Shown: one piece after another, positions 14,645-21,415 of the stretch
Position numbering within the stretch: the first letter of the stretch is position 1
How the letters are laid out: the number at the start of each line of letters is the position of its first letter
NCBI GenBank assembly: GCA_030824405.1
Contig: JAVBXV010000447.1
Location: 1 to 36,232, forward strand
Direction: 5' to 3'
DNA length: 36,232 bases
From: Anaerolineales bacterium
GTDB lineage: Bacteria > Chloroflexota > Anaerolineae > Anaerolineales > Villigracilaceae
Translations under genes and position numbers: made by a program
The notes under the pieces: generated by a model
Database searches by the model: none
What the model saw: only the letters and a program-made list of their open reading frames with translations
Told to the model about the DNA's origin: nothing

Positions 14645-15247
14645 TTATTGTTGTTTGTTTTTGCCTGTTTTTTTTGATTCTGCTAACACTAGCAATTTAT
14701 TTACTAGGCTTAAAGATAAATCTACATATCTTATTGCTTCACTTGTTGTAATCAAAATATCTGAATGATGTGCTGCGCTATTCCTCATACTTCTGAGTTC
14801 TTTGTACAGGCTCAATGTACCTATGTCTAATATATTATCAGCAGCCAATTTGTCGACAATTTTATACCCAGCTATTTTTCCAGAAACATCATAACCACGT
14901 GCGTCTGCTAATTGCATTGTTGCAAACTCAACCGCTTTCCAAGAATCTGCTATTGCCGCTGCAGGAGAAATTTCAGCAATTGATTTCATCTTTTCATATA
15001 GCGACATATCTTGTTTGAATGAAGGCAACTCAACCTTTTCAGCCGAAGGGAGGCTTAACCCTTTAGCGCCTTTTTCAGCATTGACTAGCTTTTGACCAAA
15101 TTCAAACTCAACACCCTGCCATTTCATTTTTTCAACATTTTTGAGCAATTCAATAAATGGTTTTCTCAATAACAAAACAATAAAGAAGGTTATTATCGGC
15201 CAAGCAAGGGCTTGAACTAACCCTACAATAAGTTGGTTTGAATCCAT
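14645..15247 (-). CDS. Membrane protein with HEPN-like R-x4-H motif, function unknown
   Basis: This 200-residue protein was not assigned to a named family. One N-terminal membrane helix (about 8-27) is followed by a basic and amphipathic region (FIELLKNVEKMKWQGVEFEF). A predicted helical domain ends with LYKELRSMRNSAAHHSD. The R155-N-S-A-A-H160 spacing fits the R-x4-6-H signature of HEPN-type RNase or DUF4145-like domains. AAAGGAG precedes the ATG. The gene is visibly richer in A/T than its neighbours, suggesting acquisition. It follows the TIR-FGE gene on the same strand after 193 bases containing a palindrome. A joint defence or signalling role is only a hypothesis. Confidence 0.72.
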   Translation of the reverse strand: MDSNQLIVGLVQALAWPIITFFIVLLLRKPFIELLKNVEKMKWQGVEFEFGQKLVNAEKGAKGLSLPSAEKVELPSFKQDMSLYEKMKSIAEISPAAAIADSWKAVEFATMQLADARGYDVSGKIAGYKIVDKLAADNILDIGTLSLYKELRSMRNSAAHHSDILITTSEAIRYVDLSLSLVNKLLVLAESKKTGKNKQQ

Positions 15248-15336
15248 AACTACTCCTTTTGAGCACCATAAATTTTGACATGATGGGTTTTTCTTCCGTT
15301 ATTATAACCAGTGCTTGACGGAAAATTGAGAAACCG

Positions 15337-15404
15337 TCCACGAATATAAACACGAATTCACGAATGCGATTCTTCAATTCGTGAATTCGTGACCTATTCG
15401 TGGA
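15337..15404. repeat. Palindromic repeat downstream of the TIR-FGE gene
   Basis: The left arm TCCACGAATATAAACACGAA continues into TTCACGAAT. The right arm is its near complement ending CCTATTCGTGGA. The arms are about 28 bases with few mismatches. CACGAATTCACGAAT words are common dispersed repeats. The rest of the 15248-15440 gap shows no gene. Confidence 0.75.
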
Positions 15405-15440
15405 TGGAATTTCCCTCAGTGGATGTGGGCCAGGGTTTAT

Positions 15441-16742
15441 TCAGGAGAGAACAGGGGACACCACCATACGAAAACCGAGGTAGTTGTAGACGCCGAAGAT
15501 GGAGTAGGCAAAGCGGCAGGCACAGCGCGCGTCCTGATAACTGTAACCGAAGGACCCACCGCGTAGCACATGGATGTCTGAAACTTTTTCATCCTCGCGT
15601 CCATCTTTAACATTATATGGATATTTTTTCTTCAAACTGTGTGTCCATTCCCAAACATTGCCGCTCATGTCCGCACAGCCATAATGAGAATCGCCTTGCG
15701 GGGAATATAAACCCACAGAAGTAGTATCGAGTTTTCCGCCTTCTTTTGTGTTGCATTTATTTTTATCAAATTGACTGCCCCAAGGATATTCTCGTCCATC
15801 TGTTCCGCGCGCGGCTTTTTCCCACTCGGCTTCGGTAGGCAGACGCAAGACCAAACCCGAAGGCAACTCTTTTTTTAGCAGGTTATTCACCCATTGGCAA
15901 TATTCCATTGCTTCTGTCCATTTGACATAAACAACGGGATGGTCTTTCTTCTTTTCCCAGTCATCTACGGGGTGTTTGATTCCTTTGGATTTGGCATAAG
16001 TATTGTAAAGTTCATTGGTCAAGGGGTAACGCGCTATCCAGTAATCGGGTAACTCAACGGTATGCTGTGGTTTTTCATCACCGTAACCATTTTCGCTGCC
16101 CATCAAAAATTTGCCCGCAGGAACGCACATAAACTCCATGCCATTGGAGAGCGTCATTTTGTTTTTAGGCTCAACAGGTTTTGATGCTATGTCTAACAAA
16201 GTGTTTGTAAGACGTTCTACTTTGTCTCTAAAAGTCCTGACATCTTTTTGTGTTTCAACTATGGTTTTTTTTTCTTTTTGTTTTAGATGAGGAATTTCAT
16301 ATTCCAAACCCAATGAATCCGCACGTCTTTTCAAACTTACGATTAATCTTTCTAACGCCCTCTCTCGTTGACCTTCAAAATAATCTGCGTGCTGCCATTT
16401 TGACAAACGGCTTGGTGGTTTACAATCTTCCAGTCGAACAGGAATAATGAACACTATGCCTTCGGGCTTGTAATCGGAAAAATCTAAAGCAGTTTTAATT
16501 TCCTTTTGAACATACCCCTCTTTAGTAATGGAGTTGTTGGAAAGGCAAACGATAATCGCGTCGGCGGCTTCAACGGCTTTTTCGATCTCCATATTCCAAT
16601 CCTGTCCTGGGTAGAGTTCTTCTTCGTCCAGCCAGGGTTGAATCCATGATTCGGCGCGGAGTTTTTGATACAACTCACGCACGGCGGGTTTGTCATTTGA
16701 AGAATGGCAGAGAAAAACGCGAAGAGGACGGTTGGTTGTCAT
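15441..16742 (-). CDS. TIR domain - formylglycine-generating-enzyme-like (FGE/SUMF1) fusion protein
   Basis: This is a 433-residue fusion. Residues about 5-135 are a TIR domain: LRVFLCHSSNDKPAVRELY, WLDEEELYPGQDW, AIIVCLSNNSITKEGYVQKE, with E81 in the position of the NADase glutamate of catalytic TIRs. A charged linker (LKQKEKKTIVETQKD) follows. Residues about 190-433 form an FGE-sulfatase/C-type-lectin-like fold: MEFMCVPAGKFLMGS, RLPTEAEWEKAARG, YGCADMSGNVWEW, LRGGSFGYS, YLGFRMV. Such FGE domains often bind ligands and are frequent targets of diversity-generating retroelements. The C-terminal stretch here (394-433) is unusual in this respect. No retroelement reverse transcriptase is in the window. 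A -10-like TATAAT lies 28 bases before the ATG. A sensor/effector role, with NAD+ cleavage on activation, is inferred. Confidence 0.88.
   Translation of the reverse strand: MTTNRPLRVFLCHSSNDKPAVRELYQKLRAESWIQPWLDEEELYPGQDWNMEIEKAVEAADAIIVCLSNNSITKEGYVQKEIKTALDFSDYKPEGIVFIIPVRLEDCKPPSRLSKWQHADYFEGQRERALERLIVSLKRRADSLGLEYEIPHLKQKEKKTIVETQKDVRTFRDKVERLTNTLLDIASKPVEPKNKMTLSNGMEFMCVPAGKFLMGSENGYGDEKPQHTVELPDYWIARYPLTNELYNTYAKSKGIKHPVDDWEKKKDHPVVYVKWTEAMEYCQWVNNLLKKELPSGLVLRLPTEAEWEKAARGTDGREYPWGSQFDKNKCNTKEGGKLDTTSVGLYSPQGDSHYGCADMSGNVWEWTHSLKKKYPYNVKDGREDEKVSDIHVLRGGSFGYSYQDARCACRFAYSIFGVYNYLGFRMVVSPVLS
15468..15563 (-). other. Possible DGR-type variable region at the 3' end of the TIR-FGE gene
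   Basis: After RGGS the protein runs through RCACRFAYSIFGVYNYLGF. Ordinary FGE proteins carry mainly Asn, Asp, Arg and Pro at many of these positions. Most non-conserved codons end in C (GCC, TGC, GCC, TAC, TCC, ATC, TTC, GGC, GTC, TAC, AAC, TAC), which is the pattern made when a template AAC codon is mutagenised at adenines to NNC. No template repeat or reverse transcriptase was found in the window. Confidence 0.4.
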
Positions 16743-16769
16743 AAGTTTCCCAATAGAAGAGTTGAACGA

Positions 16770-16775
16770 ATTATA
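16770..16775 (-). promoter_or_regulatory. -10 box candidate for the TIR-FGE gene
   Basis: A perfect TATAAT on the minus strand lies 28 bases from the ATG at 16742. TTGCAG is upstream at short spacing (14), so the -35 element is uncertain. The divergent gap 16743-16916 holds no gene. Confidence 0.4.
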
Positions 16776-16916
16776 ACTGCATAAAAATCCTGCAACTGTG
16801 AAATCATTTTTACAACCCCATTACTCACGGCTAACAAATTTATCAGGTGTAACCCTACCGATATAAATCATTATCTTATAAAATAAGACAAATCCAATCC
16901 AAATTAGGAGAAGCAA

Positions 16917-17375
16917 ATGCAATCCATTCGCAAATCAGCTCTGGTATTAATGATCGGTATTATTGCTTTCAGTGTCTCTGCCTGTGGTCTCGATGAATAT
17001 GCCGATGCGGTAAACACCGCGCTGGGCAACTTCAATTCATCTGGAGAAGCCGTCACCACCCAGCTCTTTATGATCAACGATAACAACGCGATCATCAGCG
17101 ACCCAGAATGGCAGTCCACCACCCTGAGCGCGTTGGACGAAATGGAAGCGGCAGGCAAAGCCTTCGCCAGCCTGCCAGAAACTCCTGCGGGCTACGAGCA
17201 AGTCAACTCCCTGCTCACCGACCTCGCCTTTGAAACCACATCCTTTGTGGATACCACCAGGAACATGATCGAAACAGAAGATATCAACCAGGTGGACGCC
17301 GTCAACGCAAGCCTGACCACCGTCAACGACCTTGTGGCACAGATCGACGCAGCCATCAGCGCCGCCAACGAATAA
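16917..17375 (+). CDS. Small lipoprotein, function unknown
   Basis: This 152-residue protein has a lipoprotein signal (MQSIRKSALVLMIGIIAFSV) and the lipobox VSAC with Cys23. The mature part is Ala/Thr/Asn/Asp-rich and predicted to be mostly helical (ALDEMEAAGKAFASLPETPAGYEQVNSLLTDLA), with no Trp-rich or catalytic motif apart from a single PEWQS. It resembles no family I can name. TTAGGAG lies seven bases before the ATG and gives a strong start. It stands alone between a divergent TIR-FGE gene and a convergent oxidoreductase gene, with its own terminator. An extracytoplasmic location on the outer face of the membrane is expected. Confidence 0.82.
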   Translation: MQSIRKSALVLMIGIIAFSVSACGLDEYADAVNTALGNFNSSGEAVTTQLFMINDNNAIISDPEWQSTTLSALDEMEAAGKAFASLPETPAGYEQVNSLLTDLAFETTSFVDTTRNMIETEDINQVDAVNASLTTVNDLVAQIDAAISAANE

Positions 17376-17388
17376 AGAATTTAAAACA

Positions 17389-17418
17389 AAAAGGACTGGC
17401 CTATGCGCCAGTCCTTTT
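17389..17418. terminator. Bidirectional terminator between convergent genes
   Basis: A 12-base stem (AAAAGGACTGGC with GCCAGTCCTTTT) has a 6-base loop and is followed by more T residues. It ends the lipoprotein gene and can also serve the minus-strand oxidoreductase gene ending at 17440. Confidence 0.88.
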
Positions 17419-17439
17419 TTATTTTAAGTCATTTCAAGA

Positions 17440-19584
17440 TCAGGATATCTCAACCCTGCTGCGCGTGCGGATCGACTCCACCGCCGCAAATGTGGACCTG
17501 GTCACACCGATCAACTGCTCATACGGAATTGGCGCTTCACTCTCACCTTTAATTGCTTTTGCGAAAGCGGCCATTTCTCCCTTCCAGCCTTTGTCCTGCG
17601 CAATACTTTCCACTTTCTTTTTGCCATCTTTCACAGTGGTCAACGAGACATAATCATCCAGCACCGCGATCATGCCTTCGCAAAATACTTCGAGCCGTTC
17701 CTTCGGAGAAGATTTATCGCCGTTGGCAAGATAGTCCACCACGCCGAGGGAGCCATCGGGGAAAGTGAAAGTCATCGAGACATTGTCCTCGCGGTATTTG
17801 CCGCCGTTGGGTAACGCATGCGCCGTCACGCTGACAGGTGCTGCACCGACGAGGAAAGTGAGCATATCAATGAAATGACACGCTTCGCCGATGATCCGTC
17901 CACCGCCGAGCTGCTCATCTTGAGTCCAATGACTTAATGGAAGATAGCCCGCGTTGATTCTGTAATGGGCATGAAGCGGTTCTGTGCGATGAAAGAGGAA
18001 AGAAGAAAGAGATTGAGCCAATGGGGAGAATCTACGGTTGAATCCCACGGTTAGCAGCGATTGGCTATTAGCTTTTAGCTGTTTGCTGATAGCTGATAGT
18101 TGAACACTATTGATGGCAAGTGGTTTTTCAACGAATACATTCTTGCCCGCCTTAAGCGCCTTCACCACCAAATCCGCGTGCGAATCGTGGCGGGTGAGAA
18201 CGGCAACCGTATTTATATTTTTATCGTTGATGATCTCGTCTTCGCTGGAAGTGGCATACTGGAAACCGAATTTCTTTCCAGAATGCTGTGCATGCAGTCC
18301 ACCTGAGGAAGCGATGCCAACGAGTTCAAAGTCTTTGTTGTTTTTGATCACGGGAAGAAGTGTTGCGTTGGCATAGAGTCCCGCGCCGAGAACACCGAGT
18401 TTGACGATGGACGATTGACCGCGGACGCTGGAAGGAAATACAACGTTTCTTTCTTCTTTCGTCTTTCTTTCAGGGTAAGTAAGCAACACCCCAAGGAAAG
18501 ATTCTTTCTTCTTCCCAGTAATTACCTCGTACGCCTGCTCCCCATCTTCAATTGAAAAGCGGTGCGTAATAAGATTTTCGACTTTCAACTTTCGACTGGA
18601 CAATAGATCTACAACAGATTCGAAATTACGTCCCTCTGTCCAGCGGATGTAGCCAATCGGATAGTCCACCCCGTTTTCTTCGTAATTCGCGTCGTAGCGG
18701 CCTGGACCGTAGGAACGCGAGTTAATGAAGGCGAGTTCTTTTTCATAGTAAATTTTACGCGGAATATTTAATCCCACGGCACCCGTGGCGACAACTTTGG
18801 CGCGGTCGCGGGCAATGACACCAGCGAGTTCGATCGGGTCATTGGAGGCTGTGTCCGCGCAGATGATGATGGAGTCGAATCCGCGGTTGGCGGTAAATGC
18901 GGCAGATGCAGATTCTGCTTGAGAACGAGAAACAGCCTGCAGTCCAAGAGCAGAAGCGAGCTTGATGCGCTTCGGGTCCAGGTCAATGCCAAGGACGTTG
19001 CATCCTGCGGCAGCCGCCATTTGAATCGTCAATAATCCTAAAAGACCCAGCCCAATAATAGCCACGTTTTCGCCAAGCTGCGGCTCGGCCAAACGGAAGC
19101 CGTGCAAGGCGATTGCGCCGAGGGTGGTGAAGGCCGCAGATTCGAAATCAACATTTTTGGGGAGCGGCGTTAAAAGATTTTTTGGCACAACATTGTATTC
19201 GGCATGCGTGGCATACCCGCCGCCCGCACAAGCCACACGTTGACCGACCTTGAAGCCCTGCATATTTTTTCCGAGCGCAACGATCGTACCCGCTGTGGAA
19301 TACCCCAGCGCCATCGGCTGGTCGAGACGGTTGAAGACAGCCTGCACAGTGGGCATCACACCTTCACGTTTGGCTTTATCTAATGTTTGCTTAACCAGAT
19401 CAGGCCGTGAACGCGCTTTGCCAAGATAACTTTTTTCAGCAAACTCAACGACCATGCGTTCGGTGCCAGCCGAGACCAGGCTTGCCGAAACTTTGACAAG
19501 CGCCATGCCCTCGCGCGGAGTTGGCACGGGCACATCTTCAACAATTGTTTTTCCGTTTTTTATGTTTTGGAGGAGTTGTTTCAT
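17440..19584 (-). CDS. Bi-domain oxidoreductase: zinc-type alcohol dehydrogenase domain fused to Gfo/Idh/MocA domain
   Basis: This is a 714-residue fusion. Residues 1 to about 370 are an MDR dehydrogenase: GYSTAGTIVALGKN, GQRVACAGGGYATHAEYN, and the nucleotide fold NVAIIGLGLLGLLTIQMAAAAG. It lacks an obvious full zinc-ligand set. From about 395 a Gfo/Idh/MocA domain begins with KLGVLGAGLYANATLLPVI and contains NVFVEKPLA (the EKP motif) and GGGRIIGEACHFIDM. Fusions of this type sit in polysaccharide loci, often near heparinase-like genes, and probably act on sugar nucleotides or amino-sugar acids; the exact reaction is unknown. The linker (about 370-394) and two or three other spots are encoded by repeat-like words. 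No clear ribosome site precedes the ATG. Confidence 0.88.
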   Translation of the reverse strand: MKQLLQNIKNGKTIVEDVPVPTPREGMALVKVSASLVSAGTERMVVEFAEKSYLGKARSRPDLVKQTLDKAKREGVMPTVQAVFNRLDQPMALGYSTAGTIVALGKNMQGFKVGQRVACAGGGYATHAEYNVVPKNLLTPLPKNVDFESAAFTTLGAIALHGFRLAEPQLGENVAIIGLGLLGLLTIQMAAAAGCNVLGIDLDPKRIKLASALGLQAVSRSQAESASAAFTANRGFDSIIICADTASNDPIELAGVIARDRAKVVATGAVGLNIPRKIYYEKELAFINSRSYGPGRYDANYEENGVDYPIGYIRWTEGRNFESVVDLLSSRKLKVENLITHRFSIEDGEQAYEVITGKKKESFLGVLLTYPERKTKEERNVVFPSSVRGQSSIVKLGVLGAGLYANATLLPVIKNNKDFELVGIASSGGLHAQHSGKKFGFQYATSSEDEIINDKNINTVAVLTRHDSHADLVVKALKAGKNVFVEKPLAINSVQLSAISKQLKANSQSLLTVGFNRRFSPLAQSLSSFLFHRTEPLHAHYRINAGYLPLSHWTQDEQLGGGRIIGEACHFIDMLTFLVGAAPVSVTAHALPNGGKYREDNVSMTFTFPDGSLGVVDYLANGDKSSPKERLEVFCEGMIAVLDDYVSLTTVKDGKKKVESIAQDKGWKGEMAAFAKAIKGESEAPIPYEQLIGVTRSTFAAVESIRTRSRVEIS
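18061..18105. repeat. Repeat-like word inside the bi-domain oxidoreductase frame
   Basis: The plus strand shows tandem variants of TAGCTGATAGC / TTAGCTGTTTGCTGATAG. In frame on the minus strand it encodes QLSAISKQLKANSQSL, within a Gfo/Idh/MocA domain just after the EKP motif. Such words normally lie between genes. Confidence 0.55.
18401..18473. repeat. Repeat-like linker sequence inside the bi-domain oxidoreductase frame
   Basis: The words GACGATGGACGATTGACCGC and CTTTCTTCTTTCGTCTTTCT encode the junction between the two domains (ERKTKEERNVVFPSSVRG and QSSIVK). GACCGCGGAC words also occur in the ilvC-leuA hairpin at 33014-33060. Confidence 0.5.
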
Positions 19585-19591
19585 AGTGTTT

Positions 19592-19608
19592 AAGAGAATA
19601 GAGAACAG
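19592..19608. repeat. Left inverted repeat of the S23 gene
   Basis: AAGAGAATAGAGAACAG. It matches 16 of 17 bases with the complement of 20084-20100, and lies three bases from the S23 stop codon and eight bases from the start of the oxidoreductase gene. Confidence 0.75.
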
Positions 19609-19611
19609 AGA

Positions 19612-20082
19612 TTAGAGATCAGTGTCGATGTCCGAAAAGTATTCTGGAGATTCAACAAAGTAAACGGCGGAGTCTTCGCGAACGATCGTGTTTGCGCCAG
19701 GCTCACCTGCGCCCTGCTTGCTTTTCTTGAGATAGGCAATATAACCATTGAGCATTTTATCAATTTCTTCACCTTCTGTTTCAAATTTCTGGTAGTTGGA
19801 AGCGGGAATATATTTGGCTTCATGCGCAAACACAAGATGACTTAATGTCTCATCCAACGAGCCGCGGGCAATATAACAAAAGCGAACGTTATCCTGAAAA
19901 TAAAACCTGCCATATCCTTCTGCAATATTGGCAGAAATACTAAGCGAAGAGCGCCTGAGCTGAGAATTTAGATTCCACTTTTCTTCAAGGGGAAGCAAAG
20001 GCAAAACCTGGCTGTAAATCTGAAGTGCAAAATCCTTCGCTTTCACCCAAACCTTCAACCGTTTCAATCCTTCTACAGTCAT
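19612..20082 (-). CDS. Four-helix-bundle protein of the S23 / 23S-rRNA intervening sequence family
   Basis: This 156-residue protein shows the family's features: LKVWVKAKDFALQIYSQV, the signature RRSSLSISANIAEGYGR, a central helix SLDETLSHLVFAHE, and a later helix (EGEEIDKMLNGYIAYLKKSK). It continues about 35 residues beyond the usual bundle into an acidic tail. The fold is a pentameric-type four-helix bundle, and members have been found in rRNA intervening sequences and in many bacterial chromosomes. The biochemical role is unknown; nucleic-acid binding is assumed for relatives. Here it is not in an rRNA gene. It sits between a Rieske oxygenase and a dehydrogenase gene and is bracketed within a few bases by 17-base inverted repeats. 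Confidence 0.87.
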   Translation of the reverse strand: MTVEGLKRLKVWVKAKDFALQIYSQVLPLLPLEEKWNLNSQLRRSSLSISANIAEGYGRFYFQDNVRFCYIARGSLDETLSHLVFAHEAKYIPASNYQKFETEGEEIDKMLNGYIAYLKKSKQGAGEPGANTIVREDSAVYFVESPEYFSDIDTDL

Positions 20083-20083
20083 C

Positions 20084-20100
20084 CTGTTCTCTGTTCTCTT
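20084..20100. repeat. Right inverted repeat of the S23 gene
   Basis: CTGTTCTCTGTTCTCTT. It begins one base upstream of the S23 start codon and provides the first bases of the Rieske gene's stop codon (TAA at 20099-20101). It also forms the only ribosome-site-like purine run (AGAACAGG) before the S23 ATG. Confidence 0.75.
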
Positions 20101-21187
20101 ATTTACTCAAAAACTCATTCAACAACCCATGAAAATGATGAACGCCATTCTCACGTTTGACAGAGTACCGTCCCTGACGATAGACACCCGATTGCAAATT
20201 CTTCTGCACATCTTCGCAGATCTGAATATCCTCTTTTTGGACATTGTCACTAAAGGCAATGCCGTCCTGCAAATTATTCCAGGCTTCGGGGGTGCCGGGG
20301 TCGGCAAAATACCACTCAAAGATGGTCAGGGTTTTATCATGGCTGAGCGGCACAATGATATTGATCTGCACCTGGCCTGGATAGGTATTGACCATGAAGT
20401 TCGGGAAGATCCAGTAATAATGTGCCTGTTCATCACCTTTGAGTTCAGTGAAGAGACGCCCCGAAGGATCTTCAGAGCGGACAGGGCGAATGGGCGCGTA
20501 TTGTGAAGAGTAATAACGGAAGGTATCCACGCGATATTTATCGTAGTCCACTTCTTTGAACAGGCCCGGGTGCGCGATCGGGATGTGATAGCCTTCCAAA
20601 TAATTATCGATATATATTTTCCAATTGGAATTGATCACATAATCACGGCGCTCCACCTTGCGTAGTTCGTTGAAATTAAGATCGGCGGTTTCTTCGGGGA
20701 TCTTTCCAAGCACTTCCAGCAAGGGCGGCGCAGAGTTGTCAAAGTTCACGAAGACGAACAATCCCCAACTATCCACGCGGACAGGGATCAGACCAAAATC
20801 ATCCTTGTTGAAATTTTCCACGCCTTCGAATTCAGGGGTGTTCTTAAGTTTTCCATCCAAACCATACAACCAGCCATGATACTGACACTGCAAAGACTTG
20901 CGGTTTCCGCATCCGTGCGCCACCACACCCGCGCGATGACGGCAAACATTATGAAACGCGCGCAACACGTTATCCTGTCCACGGGTGATAAGGATCGGCA
21001 TACCGTTCACGTCCACTGCGGCATAGTTACCGGGCAGGCGCAACACGTCCAAAGAGGCGGCATACTGCCAGGTGGAACGAAATACTTTTTGTTTTTCGAG
21101 TTCCAGCATGGCGGGGTCTGTGTACCAGTCTGCTGGCGGTGTGAGAGCAGTGGCAAGCTGAGGGTCCAGTGTGAAGCGGGAAGTCAT
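20099..21187 (-). CDS. Rieske non-heme iron oxygenase, alpha subunit
   Basis: This 362-residue protein has an N-terminal Rieske [2Fe-2S] domain with C82-R-H84 and C101-QY-H104. It has a C-terminal catalytic domain with D194, H201 and H206 in DNYLEGYHIPIAHP, and a later Asp in EDIQICEDVQ as candidate third iron ligand. The bridging Asp and two-His-one-carboxylate layout is complete. The overall pattern, including the short Rieske-to-catalytic spacing and the GLFKEVDYDKY region, is closest to choline monooxygenase or betaine/carnitine-type oxygenases rather than large aromatic dioxygenases. It needs a separate reductase, which is not in the window. AAAGG lies seven bases before the ATG. The substrate cannot be read from the sequence. 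Confidence 0.9.
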   Translation of the reverse strand: MTSRFTLDPQLATALTPPADWYTDPAMLELEKQKVFRSTWQYAASLDVLRLPGNYAAVDVNGMPILITRGQDNVLRAFHNVCRHRAGVVAHGCGNRKSLQCQYHGWLYGLDGKLKNTPEFEGVENFNKDDFGLIPVRVDSWGLFVFVNFDNSAPPLLEVLGKIPEETADLNFNELRKVERRDYVINSNWKIYIDNYLEGYHIPIAHPGLFKEVDYDKYRVDTFRYYSSQYAPIRPVRSEDPSGRLFTELKGDEQAHYYWIFPNFMVNTYPGQVQINIIVPLSHDKTLTIFEWYFADPGTPEAWNNLQDGIAFSDNVQKEDIQICEDVQKNLQSGVYRQGRYSVKRENGVHHFHGLLNEFLSK

Positions 21188-21329
21188 GAGGTACCTTTGT
21201 GTTTTTCGGGTTGTGAATTTTATGGATCAACCGAAAAGTATAACCGAAATCAATTCATGAAAATCAAGAAAGCGAATTCACATACAACATGACATACATC
21301 ACTATTTCGATTAAGGAAAAACTTAATTA

Positions 21330-21358
21330 TTGAATTCTTTTTTTGTGAATGCTATTCT
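21330..21358 (+). promoter_or_regulatory. Candidate sigma-70-type promoter for the aldehyde ferredoxin oxidoreductase gene
   Basis: TTGAAT and TATTCT are separated by 17 bases, 58 bases before the ATG at 21416. A small hairpin (AAACAGC/GCTGTTT, 21371-21388) lies in the leader. The remainder of the divergent 21188-21415 gap shows only A/T-rich DNA. Confidence 0.5.
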
Positions 21359-21415
21359 TAAACAAATAAAAAACAGCGCATGCTGTTTGTTTTCGATTGC
21401 AAAAAGGAGAACATT

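Noticed and set aside
14645-15440. A DGR template repeat near the TIR-FGE gene
   Set aside because: No stretch matching the 3' end of the TIR-FGE gene with extra adenines was seen by eye here or elsewhere in the window.
19612-20082. The S23-type gene as the Avd accessory protein of a DGR serving the TIR-FGE gene
   Set aside because: Avd and S23 proteins share a four-helix fold, but the RRSSLSISANIAEG signature and length fit the S23 group. No reverse transcriptase or template repeat is nearby.
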